64,000 nt of DNA from an uncultured Clostridia bacterium (GTDB lineage: Bacteria > Bacillota > Clostridia > Oscillospirales > Ruminococcaceae). Position 1 is the first letter of the stretch, and every line of letters starts with the position of its first letter. The position numbers were made by a program, and so were the translations under genes. The DNA lies in the NCBI GenBank assembly GCA_945876755.1, contig CAMCPM010000011.1:1-64000 (forward strand), written 5' to 3'. Below, in pieces: positions 1-8,860 of this stretch. Under the pieces are notes generated by a model. The model searched no databases and was not told the origin of the DNA. It was given only the letters and a program-made list of their open reading frames with translations.

Positions 1-81
1 ACTCTAAATATTCTTTTGTTTTTTCAGCTGTCTACTTGACAGGGGGCACTTCATTGTTGTTTCCGCTTTTGATTTGCAATG

Positions 82-2046
82 TCAGTCGGTTGCAAGTCCT
101 TCGTATTCTTCCTCGGCAGGTTCCGGCTTCTTTCGTGCAAGGACGATAGTGCTTATCGCTTCAACTGTGTAGTCGTCCTCGACTGTGCGGAGGACTTCTG
201 TCCCTGCCTTGCCGCCGTCAACGTATACGCCGTATTTGCCGAATGCGTGGAGGGTTACCGGGTAGTCGTTGGGATTGAAGAAAACAACTATCTCTTCAAA
301 CTCGTTGTCGCCGGTGAGGACAAAGCCTGTCACATGTTGGGGAAGTCTGTCAATGAAGTACATATTCTTTCCCACCTGTTCGCCGTCGTACATTCTGAAT
401 GCGCTGTGCGCCTTTCTAAGGGCGATAAGTCCTTTATAGTATTCCACAACATCCTTATACTCGGACTTTCTGTCCCATTTCAGACTGTTGATGGCGTCGG
501 GAGAATTATAGCTGTTGTGGTCGAATGCTGTTCCGCCGGGGAAGGGCTTTGACCGCAGGAACTCCTGTCCTGCCTGTATAAAGGGTATGCCCTGAGCAAG
601 GAAAACCATTGCTGCTGCCATTTTATCCATTTTGATACGGGTCTCGATGCTTTCGGTGCCGTTGGTATAGTAAAGCTTATCCCAGAGGGTAAGGTTGTCG
701 TGAGCTTCAACATAGTTGACCGTCTGCACGGGAGAATCCGTCCACGCATATTTCGTAAGGTTGGGTATCTGGGGATGTGGGATACGTCCGCACATGACTT
801 CTTTGACGTACTCCTCGTTGCCGCTTGCGCCGTTTACATAGCCTTTATCACGGTTTTCAAAGTTATTGCCCTTTACCGTATCACGGAAGTCATCGCTGAA
901 AAATCCGAAATCGGGAGTATGTCTTGCGTTGAGCTTCATGGCACGCTTATTCCAGTCAAGAGGCGAATCGCCGCCTGTCCAGCCCTCGCCGTAAAGTATA
1001 ACATTGGGGTTTATCTCTTTAAGTCTTGCGGAAATTTCATTCAGTGTCTCGATATCGTAAAGTCCCATAAGGTCAAAGCGGAAGCCGTCTATCTTGTATT
1101 CCTCCGCCCAGTAGCAAAGGCTGTCGATAATGTATTTCCGTACCATTTTCCTTTCGGTGGCAAGTTCGTTTCCGCAGCCGCTACCGTTGCTGAAGGTTTC
1201 ACCGTTTTCGCCCCACAGGCGGTAGTAATATTTCGGATAGGTCTTGTTGAAGCAGGAATCTGCGGTGGCAAAGGTGTGGTTATAGACAACGTCCATAATA
1301 ACGCCTATGCCTGCTTTGTGAAGGGCGTAGACAAGCCTTTTCAGCTCGGCGACGCGCATTCTGCCGTCATAGGGGTTGGTGGAAAACGCTCCGTTGGGAG
1401 AGTTGAAGTTTCTCGGGTCGTAGCCCCAGTTGAACTGAGGTCTGTGCAGGTCGGTCTCGTCAATTCGCTCGTAGTCGAATATCGGCATAAGCTGGACGTG
1501 TGTAACGCCCATTTCTTTAAGGTGATCTATGCCTATTTTATCGCCTGCGGCATTTTTTACGCCGTTTTCAATAAAGGCGAGAAAACGTCCCTTATAGCAG
1601 AAATTTCCGCTTTTGTCAATTGAAAAATCTCTGACGTGCAATTCGTACACACAAGCGTCGGTGTAATGCTCCAGCTTGACGTAGTCCTGATTATCCCAGC
1701 CGGCAGGGTCGCAGCTTTTAAGGTCGAGGACCATTCCCATTGCTCCGTTTACCCCTGCGGAACGGGAATAGATATCAACAGTCTCCTGCTCGATGCCGTC
1801 ATAGGTCATAACATAGGTGTAGTATACCCCGTCCAGATCGCCGTAGGCGACTTTCGACCAGACTCCCTTTTGGCTTTTTGTCATAGGCAGATTGCGGTAG
1901 GGCTTTTCGTCGCGGCAGTCGTGATAAAGCCGGACGGCTGCTCCGTCCGCTTCGGGCGCCCAGACCTTGAATTCGGTTTTGTCCTTGCTGTAAAGCGCTC
2001 CAAGCTTGCCGTCATAGGCATATTTATCATCAATATGTGTAAACAA
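82..2046 (-). CDS. pulA: Type I pullulanase (GH13 debranching enzyme)
   Basis: Predicted to hydrolyse alpha-1,6 branch points of pullulan, glycogen or limit dextrins. Residue numbers are from a longer upstream in-frame ATG at 2082. An N-terminal CBM48-like region (FKVWAPEADGAAV) precedes the GH13 barrel. Visible motifs are FNWGYDP near residue 217 (the YNWGYDP signature of type I pullulanases), DVVYNH near 264, GFRFDLMG near 333 with the nucleophile Asp, YGEGW near 364 with the acid/base Glu, and VEAHDNL near 457. I prefer the TTG start at 2046 (654 aa) because AAAAGGGG lies 8 nt upstream and the ATG at 2082 has no ribosome site. No signal peptide is seen, so it is probably cytoplasmic and acts on glycogen or imported dextrins. 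Length is normal for the family. Confidence 0.93.
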   Translation of the reverse strand: MFTHIDDKYAYDGKLGALYSKDKTEFKVWAPEADGAAVRLYHDCRDEKPYRNLPMTKSQKGVWSKVAYGDLDGVYYTYVMTYDGIEQETVDIYSRSAGVNGAMGMVLDLKSCDPAGWDNQDYVKLEHYTDACVYELHVRDFSIDKSGNFCYKGRFLAFIENGVKNAAGDKIGIDHLKEMGVTHVQLMPIFDYERIDETDLHRPQFNWGYDPRNFNSPNGAFSTNPYDGRMRVAELKRLVYALHKAGIGVIMDVVYNHTFATADSCFNKTYPKYYYRLWGENGETFSNGSGCGNELATERKMVRKYIIDSLCYWAEEYKIDGFRFDLMGLYDIETLNEISARLKEINPNVILYGEGWTGGDSPLDWNKRAMKLNARHTPDFGFFSDDFRDTVKGNNFENRDKGYVNGASGNEEYVKEVMCGRIPHPQIPNLTKYAWTDSPVQTVNYVEAHDNLTLWDKLYYTNGTESIETRIKMDKMAAAMVFLAQGIPFIQAGQEFLRSKPFPGGTAFDHNSYNSPDAINSLKWDRKSEYKDVVEYYKGLIALRKAHSAFRMYDGEQVGKNMYFIDRLPQHVTGFVLTGDNEFEEIVVFFNPNDYPVTLHAFGKYGVYVDGGKAGTEVLRTVEDDYTVEAISTIVLARKKPEPAEEEYEGLATD

Positions 2047-2086
2047 ATCAACAACCCCTTTTAAAGAGTAAATAATATACAAAATA

Positions 2087-2115
2087 ATTATACACTAATT
2101 TGCTCCGATTGTAAA
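2087..2115 (-). promoter_or_regulatory. Probable sigma-A promoter of the pullulanase gene
   Basis: On the minus strand TTTACA (2115-2110) and TATAAT (2092-2087) are separated by 17 bp, about 40 nt upstream of the TTG start. This is a near-consensus vegetative promoter. Confidence 0.7.
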
Positions 2116-2181
2116 TTATGCTAACTGACAAATATTATACCGATTTTTTGTAACAGAGGATATTTGTAACTGTTTTTTCAC

Positions 2182-2210
2182 TTGACTATTTAATCTGCGA
2201 TTGTTATAAT
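2182..2210 (+). promoter_or_regulatory. Probable sigma-A promoter of the GH5-like gene
   Basis: TTGACT (2182-2187) and TATAAT (2205-2210) are separated by 17 bp. It lies 74 bp before the GH5-like start and is divergent from the pullulanase promoter; the 202-bp gap serves both genes. Confidence 0.75.
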
Positions 2211-2284
2211 TTTTATATGACAATGCCGAAGCTTGCGGAACTGTTCGGATAAGTTTAAAAAAATATATAAGGAGAATTACTCAA

Positions 2285-3427
2285 ATGAAAAAGCAAAGAT
2301 TTTGCGGAATAGTTCTTTCTGCGGTAATGGCGGCAGGACTTTTTACAGCCTGCGGCGAAAAGGATGAAAGCACAGGAACGGGTGAAGCTTCTGCGGAAAC
2401 GGTTGCTGAGGCGGCTTCGCCAAAGGTTACGGTTGAGGGAACAAAGTTCATTGTTGACGGCAAGGAGCTTATCATCAACGGCGTAAACACCCCATGGGAA
2501 AACTGGAACGATTTCGGCGGTGCAAACTTCGACCCCACATTCTGGGACAGCCACTTTGCCGACCTGCACGATATCGGCGTAAATGCGGTCCGTGTATGGG
2601 TGAACTGCGACTCTATGGTTGCTATCAAGCTTAAACCCTCCGGCGAGGTAAGAGAGGTCACCGAACAGCACTGGACGGACGTTGACAAGCTGTTTGAAAT
2701 TGCCGAAAAAAATCAGATATATCTTATGCCTACTCTCCTTTCTTTCGACCACTGCAAAAGCGGTCAGTATAAGGACAGATGGCGTTCGGTCATCACTGAC
2801 GATACTGCAATGCAGAGCTATATTGACAGCTATGTAAAGCCTTTTGCGGAGAGATACGGCTCAAACCCCTATCTGCTGGGCATTGACCTTATGAACGAGC
2901 CTGACTGGGTAATTGAGAATGCAGAGTGCGGACAGCTTCCCAAGGAAAGCCTTTCAAAGTTCTTTGCAAAGTGTACGGCGGCTGTTCACGAGACAAATCC
3001 CGACGCTCTTGTTACCGTGGGTATGGGTATGGTGAAATATAATTCCGACAATGAAAAATACATGGGCAATCTTGTTTCCGACGAGGTCATGAAGTCTTAT
3101 GCAGGCGATAATGCTTGTCTCGATTTCTATTCGCCACACTATTACGACTGGATGAGAAGCTACATGGGCTGTCCTTTTGATATGTCCCCTACTGATTTCG
3201 GCCTTGACGGAACAAAGCCTGCATTTCTTGGCGAGTTCGGTCTGGGTAACGGTCAGACTTTTACATACGCTTATGAAAATATTGTCAAAAACGGTTGGAA
3301 CGGTTCGATGATGTGGTGTTCAAACAATGTTTCCGAACACGCCGATAACTGGGCTGACATTGAAGCTGCTACAAAGAATACAGAGTCGCTTTATACCGAC
3401 AAGATTTTCCCTCTGGGCAAAAACTGA
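2285..3427 (+). CDS. GH5-like (clan GH-A) glycoside hydrolase lipoprotein
   Basis: Likely a surface-anchored endo-acting beta-glycanase (cellulase or mannanase type). The N-terminus is a lipoprotein signal: MKKQRF, a hydrophobic stretch, then lipobox LFTAC with Cys23, followed by an acidic linker to about residue 45. The catalytic domain opens with FIVDGKELIINGVN, typical of GH5. LMNEPDW places the acid/base Glu near 205 and FLGEFG the nucleophile Glu near 317. AAGGAG sits just upstream of the ATG. Substrate cannot be fixed from sequence alone; no carbohydrate-binding or dockerin module is present, so it is not a cellulosomal subunit. Confidence 0.85.
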   Translation: MKKQRFCGIVLSAVMAAGLFTACGEKDESTGTGEASAETVAEAASPKVTVEGTKFIVDGKELIINGVNTPWENWNDFGGANFDPTFWDSHFADLHDIGVNAVRVWVNCDSMVAIKLKPSGEVREVTEQHWTDVDKLFEIAEKNQIYLMPTLLSFDHCKSGQYKDRWRSVITDDTAMQSYIDSYVKPFAERYGSNPYLLGIDLMNEPDWVIENAECGQLPKESLSKFFAKCTAAVHETNPDALVTVGMGMVKYNSDNEKYMGNLVSDEVMKSYAGDNACLDFYSPHYYDWMRSYMGCPFDMSPTDFGLDGTKPAFLGEFGLGNGQTFTYAYENIVKNGWNGSMMWCSNNVSEHADNWADIEAATKNTESLYTDKIFPLGKN

Positions 3428-3462
3428 TATGGTTTTGATTTTATGCTGAAAGGAATGATTTT

Positions 3463-4293
3463 ATGAGCAGGATATATGAAAGACTTGAAAAGTGTTACAA
3501 GTGCTTTAAGGAGAAAATCGACTTTGTTCCCGATGTGGCACTGGTTCTCGGTTCGGGACTGGGCGACTATGCAGACGGGATAAAAATAGAGGCTGTTCTT
3601 GACTACGGCGATATTGAGGATTTCCCGAAATCTACGGTTGCAGGTCACAAGGGACGTTTTGTTTTCGGATATGTGGGTGACGTTAAGGTCGTTATCATGC
3701 AGGGCAGAGTGCATTATTATGAGGGATACAAGATGGAGGATGTAGTGCTGCCCATACGCCTGATGAAGATGATGGGCGCAAAAATACTGTTTCTGACCAA
3801 TGCGGCAGGCGGTGTTAATTATGATTATCACGCAGGAGATTTTATGCTGATATCCGACCAGATATGTATGGCTCCGTCGCCGCTTATCGGTGAGAACGCC
3901 GATGAGCTTGGAGTACGTTTCCCCGACATGAGCAACATTTATGACAGAGAGCTGAGGGATATTGTTCGGAATACTGCAAAGGAACTGGATATAAAATTGC
4001 AGGAGGGTGTTTATATCCAGCTTACGGGTCCGAATTACGAGTCCCCTGCCGAGATAAGAATGGTGCGCACCTTGGGCGCGGACGCTGTGGGAATGTCCAC
4101 CGCCTGCGAGGCTATTGCGGCAAACCATGCAGGTATGCGTGTTGTGGGAATTTCCTGCATATCCAATATGGCGTGCGGAATTACCGACAAGCCCCTTACT
4201 CACGCTGAGGTTCAGGAGACTGCCGACAGGGCGGCTCCACTGTTCAAGAAGCTTGTTACCGAGTCGGTTTTGAGACTTGGAAAAGAGGTTTGA
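3463..4293 (+). CDS. punA: Purine nucleoside phosphorylase (PNP-I, trimeric type)
   Basis: Cleaves inosine/guanosine (and deoxy forms) with phosphate in purine salvage, in the cytoplasm. Motifs: LVLGSGLGDYAD near residue 29 (phosphate-binding loop), a GRxHxYEGY-type segment (QGRVHYYEGYKMEDV), LTNAAGG near residue 113 and LTGPNYESPAE near 188, all characteristic of the PNP/MTAP family. Length (276 aa) is normal. It follows the GH5-like gene by 35 bp and may be co-transcribed. PNP rather than MTAP is inferred from the overall motif set. Confidence 0.9.
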   Translation: MSRIYERLEKCYKCFKEKIDFVPDVALVLGSGLGDYADGIKIEAVLDYGDIEDFPKSTVAGHKGRFVFGYVGDVKVVIMQGRVHYYEGYKMEDVVLPIRLMKMMGAKILFLTNAAGGVNYDYHAGDFMLISDQICMAPSPLIGENADELGVRFPDMSNIYDRELRDIVRNTAKELDIKLQEGVYIQLTGPNYESPAEIRMVRTLGADAVGMSTACEAIAANHAGMRVVGISCISNMACGITDKPLTHAEVQETADRAAPLFKKLVTESVLRLGKEV

Positions 4294-4303
4294 TTAAAAT
4301 GCG

Positions 4304-4326
4304 GGGGCGGATTCAATAGCCGCCCC
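4304..4326 (+). repeat. GC-rich palindromic repeat (GGGGCGG...CCGCCCC)
   Basis: Seven-bp inverted repeat GGGGCGG (4304-4310) and CCGCCCC (4320-4326) with a 9-nt loop, in the gap before the metallophosphoesterase gene. Related palindromes occur at 11641-11658, 18031-18052 and 18079-18097, so it belongs to a dispersed intergenic family in this window. Confidence 0.6.
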
Positions 4327-4370
4327 TACAATGTTAAGGAAACGCTGATTCAAAAATCGGACGGTGAATA

Positions 4371-5180
4371 ATGAACAGTAAAAAACAGAAAAGCATTTGG
4401 CACAACCGCATAACGTACATTATTCTTGGCTGGCTGCTTATCCTTGCTGCCGTTGCCTGCGATGTGGGAATAGCCGTACCTCGTTACGAAATTTTCACGG
4501 ACAAGGTCTCAAAGGACATAAAAATAGTTCTGCTGACGGATTTTCACAGCAGCAGCTATGGCGATGGCGGACAGGTGCTTATTGACGCTGTTGACAGGCA
4601 GAATCCCGATGTTATTCTTCTTGCAGGGGATATTATGGAGGATATTCGTCCTCATGAAAACAGTATGGAGCTGCTTTCGCAGCTTGGAGCTAAATACTCC
4701 TGCTATTATGTGACGGGAAACCACGAGGAATGGTCGGGTGAGGAGAAAAACATCAAGAATATCGTTCGTGAATGCGGAATTACCGTGCTGGAGGGGAATT
4801 ATGCAGATGTGGGTGATATCCGTATCTGCGGTGTGGACAACTCCCTTGGCGGCAGGCAGTTTGCGGACTGTATTGACGCAGCAGGTGAGAAATTTACGGT
4901 GCTGATGTCGCATCGTCCCGACTTTGTCGATTTTTACAGCGGAAAGGGCTTCGACCTTGTGGTATGCGGTCACGCTCATGGGGGTCAGGTCGTCATTCCC
5001 GGCATAGCAAACGGACTTTACGCTCCCAATCAGGGTATCTTTCCCGAATACGCAGGGGGACGTTACACTCTTGCGGACGGCTCTACCGAGATGATAGTCA
5101 GCCGAGGATTGTGCAAGAATATTCTGCCCCGTGTGTTCAATCAGCCCGAGGTAGTGGTTATAGAAATTCGGAGTTCGTAA
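4371..5180 (+). CDS. Membrane-anchored metallophosphoesterase (YaeI-like)
   Basis: Calcineurin-like phosphoesterase with an N-terminal transmembrane segment (about residues 14-34), so the catalytic domain is probably outside the membrane. Metal-binding motifs in order: TDFHSS near residue 57 (DxH), LAGDIMED near 80, TGNHEEW near 115, SHRPDFV near 180 and CGHAHGGQ near 199. The family includes enzymes acting on UDP-diacylglucosamine or phospholipid-like substrates; the substrate here is unknown. Its stop codon lies inside a degenerate copy of the heptanucleotide repeat that also flanks the S23-type gene. Confidence 0.85.
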   Translation: MNSKKQKSIWHNRITYIILGWLLILAAVACDVGIAVPRYEIFTDKVSKDIKIVLLTDFHSSSYGDGGQVLIDAVDRQNPDVILLAGDIMEDIRPHENSMELLSQLGAKYSCYYVTGNHEEWSGEEKNIKNIVRECGITVLEGNYADVGDIRICGVDNSLGGRQFADCIDAAGEKFTVLMSHRPDFVDFYSGKGFDLVVCGHAHGGQVVIPGIANGLYAPNQGIFPEYAGGRYTLADGSTEMIVSRGLCKNILPRVFNQPEVVVIEIRSS

Positions 5181-5196
5181 TCGGAATGCGGAATTA
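5165..5196 (+). repeat. Degenerate copy of the GTAATGC-type heptanucleotide repeat
   Basis: A 32-nt stretch of imperfect GTAATKC/GGAATKC units overlapping the 3' end of the metallophosphoesterase gene. It resembles the 33-bp arms at 9807 and 10288 and the solo copy at 14677, but is more diverged. Confidence 0.5.
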
Positions 5197-5312
5197 ATAA
5201 TACAATAAATGGCTTGAACACGGTTTTATTCATATAATTCTGCATAAAAGTGAAAATATTCATTATTTTCTGTATATTGACAAATAATTTTATAAAAATA
5301 TGCAAAAAACCC

Positions 5313-5340
5313 TTGACAAAGTGTTTTTATGGTGTATAAT
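5313..5340 (+). promoter_or_regulatory. Sigma-A promoter of argG
   Basis: Perfect TTGACA (5313-5318) and perfect TATAAT (5335-5340), 16-bp spacer, ending 53 nt before the argG start. No inverted repeat matching a clear ArgR box is visible next to it. Confidence 0.85.
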
Positions 5341-5393
5341 TAGTGTTGTACTGAAAATAACAGCAATGCTGTATAAATATGGAGGAATTTACA

Positions 5394-6623
5394 ATGGCTA
5401 AAGAAATCAAAAAAGTCGTTCTCGCTTATTCGGGCGGTCTTGACACTTCTATCATTATCCCATGGCTCAAGGAAAACTACAACAACTGCGAAGTTATCGC
5501 TGTTTCCGGCGACGTAGGACAGGGTACTGAGCTTGAAGGCCTTGAGGAAAAGGCTATCAAGACAGGCGCTTCCAAGCTTTATATCGAAGACTTGAACAAG
5601 GAATTCGTTGAGGAATTTATTTTCCCGACTGTTAAGGCTCAGGCTGTTTACGAGGGAAGATATCTTCTCGGTACTTCCTTTGCACGTCCCATTATCGCAA
5701 AGAGAATCGTTGAGATAGCTAAAAAAGAAGGCGCTGACGCTATCTGCCACGGCTGCACAGGCAAGGGCAACGATCAGGTAAGATTTGAGCTTACCATCAA
5801 GGCTTTCGCTCCCGAAATGGAGATAATCGCTCCTTGGAGAATCTGGGATATCAAGTCCAGAGATGAAGAGATCGACTATGCCGAGGCACACAATATTCCT
5901 CTTAAAATAAACAGAGAGACTAACTACTCTAAGGATAAGAACTTGTGGCACCTTTCACACGAGGGTCTTGACCTTGAGGATCCTGCTAACGAACCCCAGT
6001 ATGAGAAGCCCGGCTTCCTGGAGCTTGGCGTTTCTCCTATTCAGGCTCCCGACAAGCCTACATATGTAACTATCCACTTTGAAAAGGGTATCCCTACCGC
6101 TATCGACGGCAAGGAGCTGGACAGCGTTTCCCTTATCAAAAAGCTCAACGAGCTTGGCGGCGCTAACGGTATCGGTCTTGCTGACATCGTTGAAAACCGT
6201 CTTGTTGGTATGAAGTCCAGAGGTGTTTATGAGACTCCCGGCGGAACTATTCTTTATCACGCTCATGAGGTTCTCGAGACTATTACTCTTGACAAGGCTA
6301 CTCAGCGCATGAAGCAGAAGCTTGCTATCGACTTTGCCGACATTGTTTACAACGGTCAGTGGTACACACCTCTCCGTGAGGCTCTTTCCGCTTTCGTTGA
6401 CAAGACTCAGGAGACTGTTACAGGTGATGTTAAGCTGAAGCTTTACAAGGGCAACATCATCAACGCAGGCGTTACTTCTCCGTATACTCTTTACGATGAA
6501 GAGGTTGCTACATTCGATGAGGATCACGTTTATGACCAGAAGGATTCCGCAGGCTTTATCAATCTGTTCGGTCTGCCTATCAAGGTCAAGGCTATGCTTG
6601 ACGCTAAGAGAAACAACAAGTAA
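5394..6623 (+). CDS. argG: Argininosuccinate synthase
   Basis: ATP-dependent joining of citrulline and aspartate, the penultimate step of arginine synthesis. The P-loop-like [10 protein letters not shown] near the N-terminus is the PP-motif of the N-type ATP pyrophosphatase fold. [13 protein letters not shown] and the [20 protein letters not shown] segment are family signatures. The ATG at 5394 is chosen because GGAGG (5381-5385) sits 8 nt before it; an upstream in-frame ATG at 5379 overlaps that ribosome site. Protein is 409 aa, normal for the family. It opens the arg cluster under its own strong promoter. Confidence 0.97.
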   Translation: MAKEIKKVVLAYSGGLDTSIIIPWLKENYNNCEVIAVSGDVGQGTELEGLEEKAIKTGASKLYIEDLNKEFVEEFIFPTVKAQAVYEGRYLLGTSFARPIIAKRIVEIAKKEGADAICHGCTGKGNDQVRFELTIKAFAPEMEIIAPWRIWDIKSRDEEIDYAEAHNIPLKINRETNYSKDKNLWHLSHEGLDLEDPANEPQYEKPGFLELGVSPIQAPDKPTYVTIHFEKGIPTAIDGKELDSVSLIKKLNELGGANGIGLADIVENRLVGMKSRGVYETPGGTILYHAHEVLETITLDKATQRMKQKLAIDFADIVYNGQWYTPLREALSAFVDKTQETVTGDVKLKLYKGNIINAGVTSPYTLYDEEVATFDEDHVYDQKDSAGFINLFGLPIKVKAMLDAKRNNK

Positions 6624-6642
6624 TTCTCTTTAATAAATACTT

Positions 6643-6693
6643 GGGGCGAAAGGTATGATCATGCGGATTTTGCGCATAATCATGCCCCGCCCC
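6643..6693 (+). terminator. Possible terminator hairpin after argG
   Basis: GGGGCG (6643-6648) pairs with CGCCCC (6688-6693), and the inner ATGATCATGCG pairs imperfectly with CGCATAATCAT. The long imperfect hairpin is followed by only a short T-rich stretch, so termination is plausible but not certain. Confidence 0.45.
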
Positions 6694-6793
6694 TTTGTTC
6701 GTTTCCGGGAAATATGATAAATAGACTCATTAAGGATATACTATTTCAAAAAAACCGGCGGAACTGTTTACCCCGAAAGAAAGGAATAATATT

Positions 6794-7360
6794 ATGATAA
6801 AAAAATTTGCGGCGGTTTTTACCGCAGTTGTTATGACTCTGGCGCTTGCGGGCTGTTCGGGCAAGTATGTTATGACCGAGGAGGACCTGGCGCTTCAGAA
6901 GTCTATTGAGGGCTACTGGGCTGCCGATGTCAGCACGGGTTACAACACTTTTGACGAGAACGGAAATCTGACTTGCATGGTCGTAATTGAGTTTACGGAC
7001 GATTTTAATTATCTTATGCACAATTGTCTGCTTGATGAAGGATATTCGCTGTCATATTCCCCCGTTCCGTACTCCTTTGAGGATAAAATGTTCAAGGTCG
7101 TAAACGAGGGTGTTCCGTCCTATGCAAGGGTAAGCGTCAGCGAGGACGGGAACACTATGTACTGGGTAACCGACGAAAAAACGGACACATATCTGAGACT
7201 TGACAAGGAGACTGCGGCAAGTCTTGGTATTCCCGAATACACTCCCGAAATGTGGACGGAAACCGAATCGGAAACAGGCAGCGAAACGGGTGCAGGTTCG
7301 GAAACAAATGAGGAAAGTATGGAGTCTCAAACGCAGGAGTCGGGCGCTGAGAGCGAGTAA
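6794..7360 (+). CDS. Putative lipoprotein of unknown function
   Basis: 188 aa with a lipoprotein signal (MIKKFAAVF, hydrophobic core, lipobox LAGC near residue 22), so predicted to be exported and lipid-anchored. The middle (residues 40-145) has a small beta-rich, lipocalin-like or DUF4923-like feel (GYWAADVSTGYNTFDENG), but I recognise no family. The C-terminal 40 residues are a Thr/Glu/Ser-rich low-complexity tail (TESETGSETGAGSE). GAAAGGA lies 11 nt upstream of the ATG. It sits between argG and argH without an obvious role in arginine synthesis. Confidence 0.75.
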   Translation: MIKKFAAVFTAVVMTLALAGCSGKYVMTEEDLALQKSIEGYWAADVSTGYNTFDENGNLTCMVVIEFTDDFNYLMHNCLLDEGYSLSYSPVPYSFEDKMFKVVNEGVPSYARVSVSEDGNTMYWVTDEKTDTYLRLDKETAASLGIPEYTPEMWTETESETGSETGAGSETNEESMESQTQESGAESE

Positions 7361-7424
7361 TTCGGCGGAATGTATATTACCGGCTGTACCGTCGGCAAAT
7401 CAAAAAAGGAGATCATGATTTACT

Positions 7425-8801
7425 ATGGCTGATAAAATGTGGGCAGGACGCTTTTCAAAGGAGCTTGACAAGCGTGTGAACGATTTTAACTCGTCGATAT
7501 CTTTCGACGCAAGAATGTACAAGCAGGATATACGCGGCTCTATCGCTCATGCGACTATGCTGGGCGACACGGGTATCATTGAAAAATCCGAAAGCGAGAA
7601 GATAGTTGAGGGACTTACTGAAATCCTTAACGATATCGACAGCGGCAAGCTGCTGTTCGACCCCAATGCGGAGGACATTCATATGTTCGTGGAGCAGGTG
7701 CTTACCGAACGCCTTGGCGGCACGGGAAAAAGACTTCACACCGCAAGAAGCAGAAACGACCAGGTGGCGCTTGACATAAGAATGTACTTAAAGGACGAGA
7801 TAATGGAGATCGTTCCTATGGTGAGGGAGCTTATAGAGACTGTCTGCACTATTGCAGAGGATAATCTCGACACGGTAATGCCCGGGTACACTCATCTTCA
7901 GAGGGCACAGCCTATAACCTTTGCTCATCATCTTATGGCGTATGCGAATATGCTTGTCCGTGACCTTGGCAGACTTTGCGACACATATAAGAGAATGAAC
8001 TTTATGCCTCTGGGCAGCGGCGCTCTTGCTTCTACTACCTACCCTATAGACCGCAGACAGGTATCGGCTATGCTGGGCTTTGACGACATTACTCAGAACA
8101 GTCTTGACGGCGTTTCCGACCGTGATTTCTGCATTGAGCTTTGCTCGGCGCTGTCCATACTTATGATGCATCTTTCAAGATTCTCCGAGGAGATAGTTAT
8201 GTGGTGCTCGTGGGAGTTCAAGTTCGTGGAGCTTGATGACGCATACTCTACAGGCTCGTCCATTATGCCCCAGAAGAAAAATCCCGATATCACGGAGCTT
8301 ATCCGCGGCAAGACCGGCAGAGTTTACGGCGACCTTAATACCCTGCTTGTTATGATGAAGGGACTTTCTCTTGCATACAACAAGGATATGCAGGAGGACA
8401 AGGAAGCGATCTTCGACGCTGTTGACACTGTAAAGCTTTGTATAAGGACGTTTATCCCCATGCTTGCTACTATGCGTGTAAATCGTGAAAATATGCGTGC
8501 GGCGGCGGCAAGAGGATTTATCAATGCTACCGACTGTGCTGATTATCTTGTTAAAAAGGGTCTGCCTTTCCGTGACGCTTATAAAATCACCGGTACTCTG
8601 GTTGCAAAGTGCATTGAAAAGGGTACGACTCTTGAAGAACTGCCCATATCTGAGTACAAGGCGCTTTGCGATACCTTTGACGAGGACGTATATCAGGCTA
8701 TCAATCTGGAGACCTGTGTGAATATGAGAAAGGTACCGGGAGGTCCTGCGCCTGAATCTGTAAAGGCTCAGATAGAATATATACGGGAACAAATTACATA
8801 A
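7425..8801 (+). CDS. argH: Argininosuccinate lyase
   Basis: Cleaves argininosuccinate to arginine and fumarate, the last step of the pathway. Fumarase/aspartase superfamily signature GSSIMPQKKNPD lies near residue 279, with the catalytic-loop Ser; TARSRNDQVALD near 106 and GYTHLQRAQPITFAHH near 154 are further family motifs. Length of 458 aa is typical. AAAAAAGGAG lies about 13 nt upstream of the ATG, a rather long spacing. Confidence 0.97.
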   Translation: MADKMWAGRFSKELDKRVNDFNSSISFDARMYKQDIRGSIAHATMLGDTGIIEKSESEKIVEGLTEILNDIDSGKLLFDPNAEDIHMFVEQVLTERLGGTGKRLHTARSRNDQVALDIRMYLKDEIMEIVPMVRELIETVCTIAEDNLDTVMPGYTHLQRAQPITFAHHLMAYANMLVRDLGRLCDTYKRMNFMPLGSGALASTTYPIDRRQVSAMLGFDDITQNSLDGVSDRDFCIELCSALSILMMHLSRFSEEIVMWCSWEFKFVELDDAYSTGSSIMPQKKNPDITELIRGKTGRVYGDLNTLLVMMKGLSLAYNKDMQEDKEAIFDAVDTVKLCIRTFIPMLATMRVNRENMRAAAARGFINATDCADYLVKKGLPFRDAYKITGTLVAKCIEKGTTLEELPISEYKALCDTFDEDVYQAINLETCVNMRKVPGGPAPESVKAQIEYIREQIT

Positions 8802-8860
8802 TATTTTGTCAGAATGAGTTATATACATAAATTACTGCATAATTGAAAGGATCTGTTAAA

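Noticed and set aside
700-1623. 307-codon open frame on the plus strand
   Set aside because: Antisense to the pullulanase gene; no supporting motif or ribosome site.
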